From Pseudomonadota bacterium (GTDB taxonomy: Bacteria > Desulfobacterota > Syntrophorhabdia > Syntrophorhabdales > Syntrophorhabdaceae), in contig JAPLKC010000088.1 of assembly GCA_026388255.1 (NCBI GenBank), positions 1 to 59,923 on the forward strand: 59,923 nucleotides of DNA. Reading direction: 5' to 3'. Positions within the stretch are counted from its first letter, which is position 1. Each line of letters opens with the position of its first letter. This document shows positions 29,096-37,295 of the stretch, in pieces. The notes beneath the pieces were generated by a model. The model ran no database searches. It was not told the origin of the DNA and saw only the letters and a program-made list of their open reading frames with translations. A program made the translations under genes and the position numbers.

Positions 29096-29926
29096 TTAGC
29101 TCAGGTACTCTTTGAGGGCTTCCTGCCAGCTTCTCATGACAATACCTGTGTCTCTTTGAAATTTGGAACAATCGTAAACTGAATAGACGGGCCTTCTTGC
29201 CCTTCTGTTAAGCCGGGCAGATGTAATCGGTTTGACCTCTATTTCCATATGAAGCTGTGAAAAAATTTCCCTGGCAAACTCAAACCAGGTGCATGAGCCC
29301 CTGTTTGCAATATGGTAAATCCCTGAATTATTATTTTCAATGAGGGTTTTTAACGGAAGCGCCAGGTCTTTTGCGTATGTAGGCATGCCCCTTTGATCAT
29401 CAACCACTTCAACCATACCCTTTTCATCTGCTATTTTTGTGATTTTCGTTATAAAGTTTTCTCCGCCGTCCCCGTACAGCCATTGAGCCCTTATTATGAG
29501 GGATGACGGATTTTTCTCCATCACGTTTCTCTCACCTGCGAGTTTTGTCATACCGTATACGGATTGTGGATCAGGGGTGTCTTCTTCAGTGTAAGGAGCG
29601 CCTTTCTTACCGTTAAATACGTAATCGGTGCTTAAATGAACAAGTTTCACATGATATTTTTCACAGGCTTCTGCGATAAAACCGGGCGCTTCTCCGTTTA
29701 CTATCCGGGCAAGCTCAACACTATCTTCACAGCCGTCAACGTTTGTAATTGCTGCAAGGTTTATAACTGCATCCGGCAAATATTGTTGTAAAAATTCTTT
29801 ACCTTTTTCTTTATCCGCAATATCCCACTCGTCAATGTCTACGGTGATCACTTTGTGGCAGGCGCTGAGATGCGTTAAAATATTTTTTGCTATTAAGCCT
29901 TTGCCTCCGATTATAATAATTTTCAT
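29096..29926 (-). CDS. rmlD: dTDP-4-dehydrorhamnose reductase
   Basis: RmlD makes dTDP-L-rhamnose, the last step of the pathway. The 276-residue short-chain dehydrogenase has the NAD(P) motif IIGGKGLIAKNI, active-site STDYVFNGKKGAPYTEED, and the YGMTKLAGE (YxxxK) catalytic pair. It starts within the rmlB stop (4-bp overlap). The glycine motif GGKGLIA deviates slightly from the common GxxGQLG but the rest is standard. Confidence 0.9.
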   Translation of the reverse strand: MKIIIIGGKGLIAKNILTHLSACHKVITVDIDEWDIADKEKGKEFLQQYLPDAVINLAAITNVDGCEDSVELARIVNGEAPGFIAEACEKYHVKLVHLSTDYVFNGKKGAPYTEEDTPDPQSVYGMTKLAGERNVMEKNPSSLIIRAQWLYGDGGENFITKITKIADEKGMVEVVDDQRGMPTYAKDLALPLKTLIENNNSGIYHIANRGSCTWFEFAREIFSQLHMEIEVKPITSARLNRRARRPVYSVYDCSKFQRDTGIVMRSWQEALKEYLS

Positions 29927-30936
29927 CTGTTTTTATACATCATGTCGTAATATTCCAGATATGCGCCGCTTTTTATCCGCTCCCACCATGATCTGTTTTC
30001 GATATACCATTTTACCGTATCTTCCATGCCCTTTTCAAAGCTCATTTTTGTTTGAAAACCCAGCTCTTTTTTAATCTTGGTCTGGTCTATTGCATATCTC
30101 CTGTCGTGGCCGGGTCTGTCTGTTACATATTTTATCAGAGAGTGTGGTTTTCCGAGGATGTCCAGAATCAATTTAACTATATCGATGTTTGCTTTCTCGC
30201 TTTCCCCGCCAATGTTGTAGACGTTTCCGACTGTGCCTTTATGCAATACCGTATCTATAGCTGCGCAGTGGTCTAAGACGTGTATCCAGTCTCTTACATT
30301 CATGCCGTCTCCATAAACGGGCAATTCGATGTTTTCAAGGGCATTTGTGATTATCAATGGAATTAATTTTTCCGGAAACTGATACGGGCCATAATTGTTT
30401 GAACACCTTGTTATCATTACGGGTGTTTTAAAAGTTTTGAAATATGCCATTGCGAGCATGTCGGCTGATGTTTTGGATGCAGAATAGGGGCTGTTCGGAG
30501 CAAGAGGCGTATCCTCACGGAATTTCCCTTCTTTGCCGAGGGAACCGTAGACCTCGTCCGTTGAGATTTGTATGAATTTCTTAACCGCCTTTTTCTTTGC
30601 TATTTCGAGGAGATTGAATGTACCATTAATGTTTGTCTTTATGAATGTATCAGGGTCTATAATGCTTCTGTCCACATGGGATTCTGCTGCAAAATTGACA
30701 ACCGTATCTATGTTTATCTCGAATACTTTTTCCAGATCAGGTTTGCTTGCAATATCACCTTTTATAAAAGTGTACCGTTTGTCATGCTCTATGCCTTTCA
30801 GATTTTCGAGGTTGCCGGCATAGGTAAGCTTGTCGAGGTTTATTATGTTATAGGGGTATATCGAGAGCATATAGTTGATAAAATTGCTCCCTATAAAACC
30901 GCAGCCCCCTGTAACGAGAATATTTATGTTATCCAT
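29923..30936 (-). CDS. rmlB: dTDP-glucose 4,6-dehydratase
   Basis: RmlB converts dTDP-glucose to dTDP-4-keto-6-deoxyglucose. The 337 residues (from ATG 30936, preceded by GAGAGGAAAG) begin MDNINILVTGGCGFIGSNF, followed by the catalytic STDEVYGSLG and the YSASKTSAD (YxxxK) motifs, and VDRSIIDPDTF. Its start overlaps the end of the rmlC-like gene by 8 bp and it overlaps rmlD by 4 bp, so the three are translationally coupled. Confidence 0.95.
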   Translation of the reverse strand: MDNINILVTGGCGFIGSNFINYMLSIYPYNIINLDKLTYAGNLENLKGIEHDKRYTFIKGDIASKPDLEKVFEINIDTVVNFAAESHVDRSIIDPDTFIKTNINGTFNLLEIAKKKAVKKFIQISTDEVYGSLGKEGKFREDTPLAPNSPYSASKTSADMLAMAYFKTFKTPVMITRCSNNYGPYQFPEKLIPLIITNALENIELPVYGDGMNVRDWIHVLDHCAAIDTVLHKGTVGNVYNIGGESEKANIDIVKLILDILGKPHSLIKYVTDRPGHDRRYAIDQTKIKKELGFQTKMSFEKGMEDTVKWYIENRSWWERIKSGAYLEYYDMMYKNR

Positions 30937-31384
30937 CTTTCCTCTCCCAGTTGTATGGTATATCATTTTTATGCGGGTCTAACCTGTATTCATCAGGTTT
31001 TTCCCTGTTATATGGTTCGGTTGGAACATTTATTACGATGGCTTCTTCAACGCTCACGCATTTCCAACCGTGATAAACCGCTTTTGGGACTTTAACGAGG
31101 GATGGATTGAACTCGCCGATAAAGAATTCGTTGATCTCTCCCTTTGTAGGTGAATCATCTCTGTTATCATATAGTACGAGTTTCAGCATACCCTTTATGC
31201 ATACGATAAAATCATCCTGCTCCTTATGATAATGCCATGCCTTGACTACAGATGGATATGTAGTTGATAAGTATACCTGGCCGAATTTTGTGAATATCTC
31301 TTCGTTGCATTTAAGTATCTCCATCAGCCTTCCTCTTTCATCGGGTATATATTTTAGCTGTTTTACAATTACGTCCTTTATCAT
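30929..31384 (-). CDS. rmlC: dTDP-4-dehydrorhamnose 3,5-epimerase-type cupin (RmlC-like)
   Basis: The 151-residue cupin carries an RmlC-like start (ERGRLMEILK), the histidine motif VVKAWHYHKEQDDFIVCIKG and the KAVYHGW segment near the C-terminus. It is shorter than classical RmlC (about 180 aa), so it may be a 3-epimerase or a variant sugar epimerase rather than the standard 3,5-epimerase. Gene order rmlA-C-B-D argues for participation in dTDP-rhamnose or a related deoxysugar. Confidence 0.78.
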   Translation of the reverse strand: MIKDVIVKQLKYIPDERGRLMEILKCNEEIFTKFGQVYLSTTYPSVVKAWHYHKEQDDFIVCIKGMLKLVLYDNRDDSPTKGEINEFFIGEFNPSLVKVPKAVYHGWKCVSVEEAIVINVPTEPYNREKPDEYRLDPHKNDIPYNWERKDG

Positions 31385-31410
31385 CAGACCTCCAATTCTT
31401 TAACTGCAGT

Positions 31411-31500
31411 CGATAGTCGTTAGTGAACAGTGAAAAGCTTTTCTGCTAACGACTATTCACCATATACTATTCACTGCCTTTTTAGTTATTCACTGTCTTT
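31411..31500. repeat. Mosaic palindromic repeat, copy 2 (rmlA 3' end)
   Basis: Between rmlA and rmlC lies a second array of the units seen after rodA: CTAACGACTATTCAC (31446-31460), ATACTATTCACT and TTATTCACTGTCTTT. An 11-bp inverted repeat, ATAGTCGTTAG (31413-31423) with its complement at 31446-31456, surrounds the palindrome GAAAAGCTTTTC. The repeat runs into rmlA and encodes its last residues and stop codon. Unit order differs from copy 1. Confidence 0.85.
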
Positions 31501-32223
31501 TTTATTTGCTCCTGTCTGGGAGACGAGTATATTGGCGCGCAGCAGTGATTCAAATGTGCCTGCATCTGTCCACCAGCCCTGGAGCATCTCCCATGTCATT
31601 TTTTCTTCTTTTACATATGCGTTATTTACGTCTGTAATCTCGAATTCACCCCTGTCCGATGGTCTAAGCGTCTTTACTATGTCAAAAACACGTGGATCAT
31701 ACATATAAATACCGATGACTGCAAGGTTGCTTGTCGGCTGTCTGGGTTTTTCTACAATATTGACCAGCCTGTTATTTTCTATCTGTGCCACCCCGAACCG
31801 TTCCGGATCAGGTACTTCTTTCAGCAGAATCTTTGCACCTTCTTCCTGGGTCTCGAAATCCTTTACTGCTTTAATGATATTCCTTTCTATAATGTTGTCT
31901 CCAAGGATAACGCATATCTTCTGCCGGTCTGCAAAGTATTCGGCAAGAGACAGGGCATCAGCAATACCGCCTTCGCCTTCCTGATAGGTGTAGTTGATAT
32001 GTTTTAAACCAAAGTCCATACCGTTTCCAAGGAGCCTTAAAAAATCTCCTGCATGATTTCCGCCGGTGACTATCATGATATCTGTTATGCCGGCGTTAAT
32101 AAGTGTTTCTATGGGATAATAGATCATTGGTTTGCCGTATATTGGCAACAGGTGTTTATTCGTAATCTTTGTAAGAGGGTGTAGTCTTGTTCCGAGACCA
32201 CCCGCAAGTATAATTCCTTTCAT
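31486..32223 (-). CDS. rmlA: Glucose-1-phosphate thymidylyltransferase
   Basis: RmlA activates glucose-1-phosphate with dTTP for rhamnose synthesis. The 245-residue protein is the short form, with nucleotide-binding GIILAGGLGTRLHPLTK, LLPIYGKPMIYYP, the metal-binding VILGDNII and the WTDAGTFESLL segment. AGGAGG lies 8 nt upstream. Its last codons (KKDSE and stop) are read from the mosaic palindromic repeat, so the natural end of the gene may have been altered by it. Confidence 0.93.
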   Translation of the reverse strand: MKGIILAGGLGTRLHPLTKITNKHLLPIYGKPMIYYPIETLINAGITDIMIVTGGNHAGDFLRLLGNGMDFGLKHINYTYQEGEGGIADALSLAEYFADRQKICVILGDNIIERNIIKAVKDFETQEEGAKILLKEVPDPERFGVAQIENNRLVNIVEKPRQPTSNLAVIGIYMYDPRVFDIVKTLRPSDRGEFEITDVNNAYVKEEKMTWEMLQGWWTDAGTFESLLRANILVSQTGANKKDSE

Positions 32224-32337
32224 AAATGCCTCCTGTATAAATCAAGAGAATATGAGCTTGAGAAGATGAGAAGTTGCTAATATTTTCAACCTTTCAACTT
32301 CCTGACCTTGCAGTTTACTCTTTTAAACTCAGATGCG

Positions 32338-34374
32338 TCACCTTGTTGTAATGCCAGCCAAGTCAAAGGACAGTCTGACAGTCGTATCCCTCGGTCTTGT
32401 TGACTGGATAAGAGTAAGCGTTGTTGCCCAGCAATTAGGACGGTATGTAATCTGATACAATGTATCTATCCACGTGCTCTCCATAAAGGAATATCTCATC
32501 TGGTATTTACCTTCAAAATATTTATATTTGCCGCCAAGATCGTAATAGAGTTCATTGGTTAACTGATTTGTATAATTATGGGTAACGCTAATATTGTATA
32601 AATCTTGTATTTTGTGACTCAAGGAATTCCTCATAACCTTTAGGCCGTCACCGCCTGTACTTAATATACTTTCATTTTTATAAGTAAGATTGTTCTTAGG
32701 ATATAATGTTAATCTTGCTGATATATCGGAAAAGCGCCCACCGGATCCCTCGTAAAGTGTTGAAGGACTGAGGCCTCCGGAAATCCCGTAAGTCTGCTCG
32801 ATTTCGAAAAGCGATATTTCCCTTGATCCCTCTGGGGTAAAAGCATTCAGGTAGTGGTTCAATGAATATGTTAAAGTGTTTGTCTGGTAAAGCCTGTCGG
32901 ACGAATCAATCAAGGGGATATCAGTAAAGGATGTATTTGGTATGAATGTGTATTTTAGTTGCGGTTTTATAAGGCTCTGCATTTCACCGAGATTAAAGAT
33001 TTCCGTATGATAATTTCTGAATAATTGAGTATTCATATTTGCCTCAATCTTGGCAGTCTGGTGGAGTTTTGTATCTTTGTTGTTTTTTTCGGCAGCATTG
33101 ATGAGATAAGCCGTTTCGTATAGAGTACCGTTGATGAGGAAATTTATGCCGTTGGAAGAAAAAGGCAGTCTCAAGCTTGGCTCAAAGTTCAACCTTGAGT
33201 ACGCATCCCCCTTTTCCCTGTAAAAATTTGTGAAGTCAACGCGTGTATCGGTATAAAATGTCTCTTTTATAACAGGAATATACTCTGTGAAAAAGGATGC
33301 AAAAGGTAAATATTTGAATGTATAATCGTTATTTTTTTGCGTAATATCATTAAAATAGGACATCTCATATGTAAGAAGCGATTTGGGCAGCGGTTTTTCA
33401 ACGTAAGCGGTTGATTTCACCATGTTTTCACTTCTTTCCTGTACACTTAATCCAAAATCCTTGAGGTAATTATAATCGGAAACATGATTGGCGTTTATTT
33501 TGAAAACCATATCTTTGCCAATAACTTGCTCATGCCTGCCCTTAATCTGATATCGGGTATTACCATAATCATTATCTTGTATGATTGAGGAATACCATTC
33601 TCCCTTCATGTCTTCCCTGAGTGCATACCTGAATTCGGCACCCGGCTTAATCCCTCTGTTTGCTATATAATCAAGGTAGAATGTGGCATCTTTATCCTTC
33701 GATATGGCCCAGAAATATGAATTTTTTATAACTGCGCCATCCCTGCTTGACAGCCTCACTATAGGCATAAGAAATCCGGACTGTCTTTCTGTTTTTACGG
33801 GGAAAATACCCCAGGGCATATACATAACAGTCTGATTTAAGATTTGGAATTCTGCGCCTTTTGTTTTTGCGTAACCTTCAGCAGTCAGATCTACGTCTTT
33901 TGCAATAAATTTCCAGGCAGGCCTATCCCCTTCGCAGGTAGTCATTTCACCGTTTTTAATGGTGTATGTCGCTTCACCTACTTTTTCTATCTCTGTGCCG
34001 GTGATATTGAAATCACCTTTTTTTATGAATATTTTCCCCTTCTCTATCTTGCCCATTTTAGTAATAAGGTTTAAATGCAGTGTGTTGCACTCAACTATGT
34101 CTTCTCCTTCACGAAGAACCACATTTCCTTCTGCAAATATCTCCTGTGTATTTTTATTATATGTAACATAATCGGCGTTTAACAGCCTTGTTCCTTCCTT
34201 AAGCTCAACCTTTCCTCTGGCAGTGTACGTGTTCTGTTCTTTATCCTGCTCAAGGGAATATGCCGATATATCTATTTGGGTTATGGAAGAAGACTTGTAA
34301 TCCGGCTGTTTTCCGAAAACTAAAATAGGTGCTGTGATCATAAAAATAACAATTATAGTTTTAAAAAATTTCAT
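32338..34374 (-). CDS. lptD: LPS-assembly outer-membrane protein LptD
   Basis: LptD forms the beta-barrel that inserts lipopolysaccharide into the outer leaflet. A signal peptide (FKTIIVIFMITAPILVFG) is followed by an OstA/LptA-like jellyroll domain (ARGKVELKEGTRLLNADYVT) and a long barrel region ending in alternating aromatic strands (TTVRLSFDLAGITTR). The approximately 678 residues are at the short end for the family. The gene overlaps folC by 14 bp. Cysteines for inter-domain disulfides are sparse: ECNTLH, TTCEGD and NCWATT, so disulfide pairing may differ from E. coli. Confidence 0.9.
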   Translation of the reverse strand: MKFFKTIIVIFMITAPILVFGKQPDYKSSSITQIDISAYSLEQDKEQNTYTARGKVELKEGTRLLNADYVTYNKNTQEIFAEGNVVLREGEDIVECNTLHLNLITKMGKIEKGKIFIKKGDFNITGTEIEKVGEATYTIKNGEMTTCEGDRPAWKFIAKDVDLTAEGYAKTKGAEFQILNQTVMYMPWGIFPVKTERQSGFLMPIVRLSSRDGAVIKNSYFWAISKDKDATFYLDYIANRGIKPGAEFRYALREDMKGEWYSSIIQDNDYGNTRYQIKGRHEQVIGKDMVFKINANHVSDYNYLKDFGLSVQERSENMVKSTAYVEKPLPKSLLTYEMSYFNDITQKNNDYTFKYLPFASFFTEYIPVIKETFYTDTRVDFTNFYREKGDAYSRLNFEPSLRLPFSSNGINFLINGTLYETAYLINAAEKNNKDTKLHQTAKIEANMNTQLFRNYHTEIFNLGEMQSLIKPQLKYTFIPNTSFTDIPLIDSSDRLYQTNTLTYSLNHYLNAFTPEGSREISLFEIEQTYGISGGLSPSTLYEGSGGRFSDISARLTLYPKNNLTYKNESILSTGGDGLKVMRNSLSHKIQDLYNISVTHNYTNQLTNELYYDLGGKYKYFEGKYQMRYSFMESTWIDTLYQITYRPNCWATTLTLIQSTRPRDTTVRLSFDLAGITTR

Positions 34375-35626
34375 CAATGATTGCCTTTGCCTCCCCGATT
34401 GTATAAAACGATCCCGTTACAAGGATCAGACTGTTTTCATCGGCAATAGTTTTTGCCTTTATCAGAGCACTCCGTACATCTTCTGTAACAAAAGGATTCT
34501 TTACGTATCCTTCCATTTCATCAGGCGGCAGAGCTCTTTCCGTCGCCGGTTTTGTAAGAATGACTGCATCTGTAAATGGTACTATTTTTTCAATAATCTT
34601 TCTACAATCTTTATCCTTCATAACACCGAAAATCAATATTTTCTTTTTATCAGTATAGTGAGATTTAAAAAACTCTGCAAGAACGTGTGCGCTATCAGGG
34701 TTGTGCGCACCGTCGAGAATAATGGTGGGGTTTTCATTCACTACTTCAAGCCTGCCCTGCCATTTGATACTTGCGAGGGCCTTACGCATGGAATCTTCAT
34801 TAATTGAGAATCCGGAGGACGACAATACCTCGGCAGCGCACAAGGATATTGCCCCATTGATAAACTGATGGTCTCCCATGAGATTTATCGAAAGATTATC
34901 AATATTCTTCTTGATGCCTGCGTAAGACATCATCTGATCCCCGGTCTTTTTATAGGAAAAGTCTCTGTGAAGCTTATATACCGGGGAGTCGAGTTTTTTG
35001 GCTGTTGCCTCAATTATCTTTGCAGATGTACCCTGTGCCCCGGTTATAACGGGTGTATTGCCTTTTATTATGCCTGCCTTCTCTTTTGTTATATCAGCAA
35101 TATCTTCTCCAAGGTATTGCATATGGTCATACGATACGTTGGTTATAATACTTATTGCAGGCTCTACCACATTTGTGGAATCAAACCTCCCTCCAAGGCC
35201 CACTTCGATAATGGAGATATCCGTTTTTTTCCTGGAAAAATGTTCAAAAGCGAGGGCTGTTGTAAAATCAAAGAAAGTAAAAAATCTCTCCTTGTCTTTT
35301 TTTTCAACCTTTTTTTTTATCGTTTCCGTTAGTTCTGCCACTTCTTCTTCCGAAATATCTTCCTCGTTGACAGTGATTCTTTCGGTAAAGGATACAAGAT
35401 GCGGCGACGTATATTTGCCTACCGTATATCCCGCTTCTTTCAATATGTGCGACAGCATGCTTGCAACAGAGCCTTTGCCGTTTGTGCCTCCAATATGAAC
35501 AGTTTTAAGGCAGGATTGAGGGTTGTCAATAATGTTGAGCAACCATTTAATATTTTCAAGCCCGAATACCATTCCGAATTTTTCAAGCCCGTAAAGGTAT
35601 TTCAGAGCATCGGAATATCCTATCAT
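34361..35626 (-). CDS. folC: Folylpolyglutamate synthase / dihydrofolate synthase
   Basis: This Mur-ligase-family enzyme adds glutamate to dihydropteroate and folates. The 421 residues have the P-loop VHIGGTNGKGSVASMLSHIL, the YTSPHLVSFTERI segment, and DGAHNPDSAHVL near 300. Start ATG overlaps the accD stop as ATGA, and its own end overlaps lptD, so it is coupled both ways in the accD-folC-lptD run. The accD-folC pair is common in proteobacteria. Confidence 0.95.
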   Translation of the reverse strand: MIGYSDALKYLYGLEKFGMVFGLENIKWLLNIIDNPQSCLKTVHIGGTNGKGSVASMLSHILKEAGYTVGKYTSPHLVSFTERITVNEEDISEEEVAELTETIKKKVEKKDKERFFTFFDFTTALAFEHFSRKKTDISIIEVGLGGRFDSTNVVEPAISIITNVSYDHMQYLGEDIADITKEKAGIIKGNTPVITGAQGTSAKIIEATAKKLDSPVYKLHRDFSYKKTGDQMMSYAGIKKNIDNLSINLMGDHQFINGAISLCAAEVLSSSGFSINEDSMRKALASIKWQGRLEVVNENPTIILDGAHNPDSAHVLAEFFKSHYTDKKKILIFGVMKDKDCRKIIEKIVPFTDAVILTKPATERALPPDEMEGYVKNPFVTEDVRSALIKAKTIADENSLILVTGSFYTIGEAKAIIDEIF

Positions 35627-36486
35627 GTTACTAATGAAAGTATCCTTGATAATCCATGTTTCAGTTCTTTTCTTGGCAGAATCATGTCCAGCATCCCGTG
35701 CTCAAGAAGAAATTCAGCCCTCTGAAATCCTTGAGGCAGTTCCTCTTTAATTGTATCTTTTATTACCCGCGGGCCTGCAAAGCCGATCATTGCTTTCGGC
35801 TCGGCAATTATGATGTCTCCCAACATACCCATACTTGCAGTAACGCCGCCCAGCGTAGGATCTGTAAGAACAACAATATAGGGAATACCCACGGATTTTA
35901 ATCTGTATATTGCACCGGATACTTTTGACATCTGCATTAGTGACATAATGCCTTCCTGCATACGCGCACCGCCTGATGCACAGAAAATAATAACAGGTAA
36001 TTTTTGTTTTACCCCTTCTTCAAGTGTCCTCGTGATTTTTTCGCCAACAACAGAACCGAGACTGCCCCCCATAAATGAAAAATCAAAGATGGCTGCCAGC
36101 GCATCGATTCCGTTTATTTTTCCTTTTCCGCAAATCATTGCATCGCTCTTTTTTGTTGATTCCTGTGTTTCAGTCAATCTTGCTTTATATGGTTTTGTAT
36201 CTTTAAATTTAAGGAAATCAACGGGCTCTATTTTATTAAAAAGTTCGGTAAAGGTGTTTTTATCGAAAGTTAATGCAATTCTGTTTTCAATGCTAATGGG
36301 AAAATGATAAAAGCATTTCAGGCAAACATGCAGGTTTCTCTCAACTTCTTTTCTGTAAAGGAGTTCCTGACAGGAACTGCATTTTATCCAGAGCGATTCG
36401 TCTTTTTCGGCTTTTTTTATTTCCTTTTGGATATCAATTTCTTTATATGGTTTTATGTCTTTTTCTTTCTTTTTAAAAAACCCCAT
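35623..36486 (-). CDS. accD: Acetyl-CoA carboxylase carboxyltransferase subunit beta
   Basis: AccD with AccA transfers carboxyl from biotin to acetyl-CoA, giving malonyl-CoA. The zinc ribbon is complete: C36, C39, C55, C58 (CSSCQ and CLKC). The carboxyltransferase core has GGSLGSVVGEKITR and CASGGARMQEGIMSLMQM. I chose ATG 36486 because AGAAGGAAA is upstream and the family starts MGFF-like; a longer upstream frame is not supported. It leads the accD-folC-lptD-rml-lpxH run. Confidence 0.95.
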   Translation of the reverse strand: MGFFKKKEKDIKPYKEIDIQKEIKKAEKDESLWIKCSSCQELLYRKEVERNLHVCLKCFYHFPISIENRIALTFDKNTFTELFNKIEPVDFLKFKDTKPYKARLTETQESTKKSDAMICGKGKINGIDALAAIFDFSFMGGSLGSVVGEKITRTLEEGVKQKLPVIIFCASGGARMQEGIMSLMQMSKVSGAIYRLKSVGIPYIVVLTDPTLGGVTASMGMLGDIIIAEPKAMIGFAGPRVIKDTIKEELPQGFQRAEFLLEHGMLDMILPRKELKHGLSRILSLVT

Positions 36487-36536
36487 AGCATTTCCTTCTT
36501 GATTTTTCGATAGAAAACTAACAAAATAAATACGGT

Positions 36537-37160
36537 ATGTCAATAAAAAGGGTTTCCATAGTATCCGACTATCCACTTGAGGGAATATTACGGGAAAACG
36601 GAAAAAAAGCAGGTGTTGTTATATGTCACCCTCATCCGTTATATGGCGGGAGTATGCAGAATAATGTTGTTGATGCTATAGACAACGGCTTTTTCGGAAA
36701 AGGATTTACTACATTGAGGTTTAATTTCAGGGGTGTTGGAATGAGCGGCGGCGTGTATGATAAAGGGGAAGGGGAAGTTAAAGACGTAATCGCATCATTG
36801 GCATTCCTGAAAGAAAACATAAACGAGGATGCCTGTGTGGTACTTGCCGGATATTCTTTTGGAGCCTGGGTGGCAAGCAGAGCTGCCTCAAGCGCTGAGG
36901 ATGTGCATGCACTTTTCCTTGTCTCCTATCCTTTCGCATTCTATTCGACGGAAGAATTAAGTCAATTCAGAAAAGATATATACTTTATAGGCGGCGAGCA
37001 TGACGATATATCCCCCATAAATAGCCTGCTGAAATTCTACAAAGATTTGCCTGTTTTGGAAAAGTCGTTAAAGATTATTTCAACCGACCATTTCTATTGG
37101 GAAAAAGAAAAGGAAATTGAAGAGTTTATAAGGGATAATGTAGAGATACAGCATATATAG
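36537..37160 (+). CDS. Alpha/beta hydrolase
   Basis: The 207-residue protein is a compact alpha/beta hydrolase. The oxyanion motif is VICHPHPLYGGSM, the nucleophile elbow GYSFGAW, the acid probably in GGEHDDISP and the histidine in STDHFYW. It resembles the cytosolic KANL3/Tex30-like or dienelactone-hydrolase-like group; substrate unknown. No signal peptide. It diverges from accD with a 50-bp gap and has no clear ribosome site, so the exact start is less certain. Confidence 0.8.
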   Translation: MSIKRVSIVSDYPLEGILRENGKKAGVVICHPHPLYGGSMQNNVVDAIDNGFFGKGFTTLRFNFRGVGMSGGVYDKGEGEVKDVIASLAFLKENINEDACVVLAGYSFGAWVASRAASSAEDVHALFLVSYPFAFYSTEELSQFRKDIYFIGGEHDDISPINSLLKFYKDLPVLEKSLKIISTDHFYWEKEKEIEEFIRDNVEIQHI

Positions 37161-37176
37161 CCCCCGGTCCCCTATC

Positions 37177-37226
37177 GATGATGAAGCCAACAATGATAGC
37201 GCTTTGATTTGGAATAGGAAATAAGT
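37177..37226 (+). repeat. Half copy of the 128-bp palindromic repeat
   Basis: The segment beginning GATGATGAAGCCAACAATGA and continuing through GCTTTGATTTGGAATAGGAA matches the right half of the complete element at 53198-53325 with several substitutions. The left arm is missing. Confidence 0.6.
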
Positions 37227-37295
37227 TAATCTCTTGCATAGACAGCCTCCTTTATGTTAATTTTACTAAATTTTTAATAAAAGGACAGGCATGAC

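Noticed and set aside
37161-37295. T-box or other riboswitch before ileS
   Set aside because: The gap is short, partly filled by a repeat remnant, and shows no T-box or specifier-like structure.
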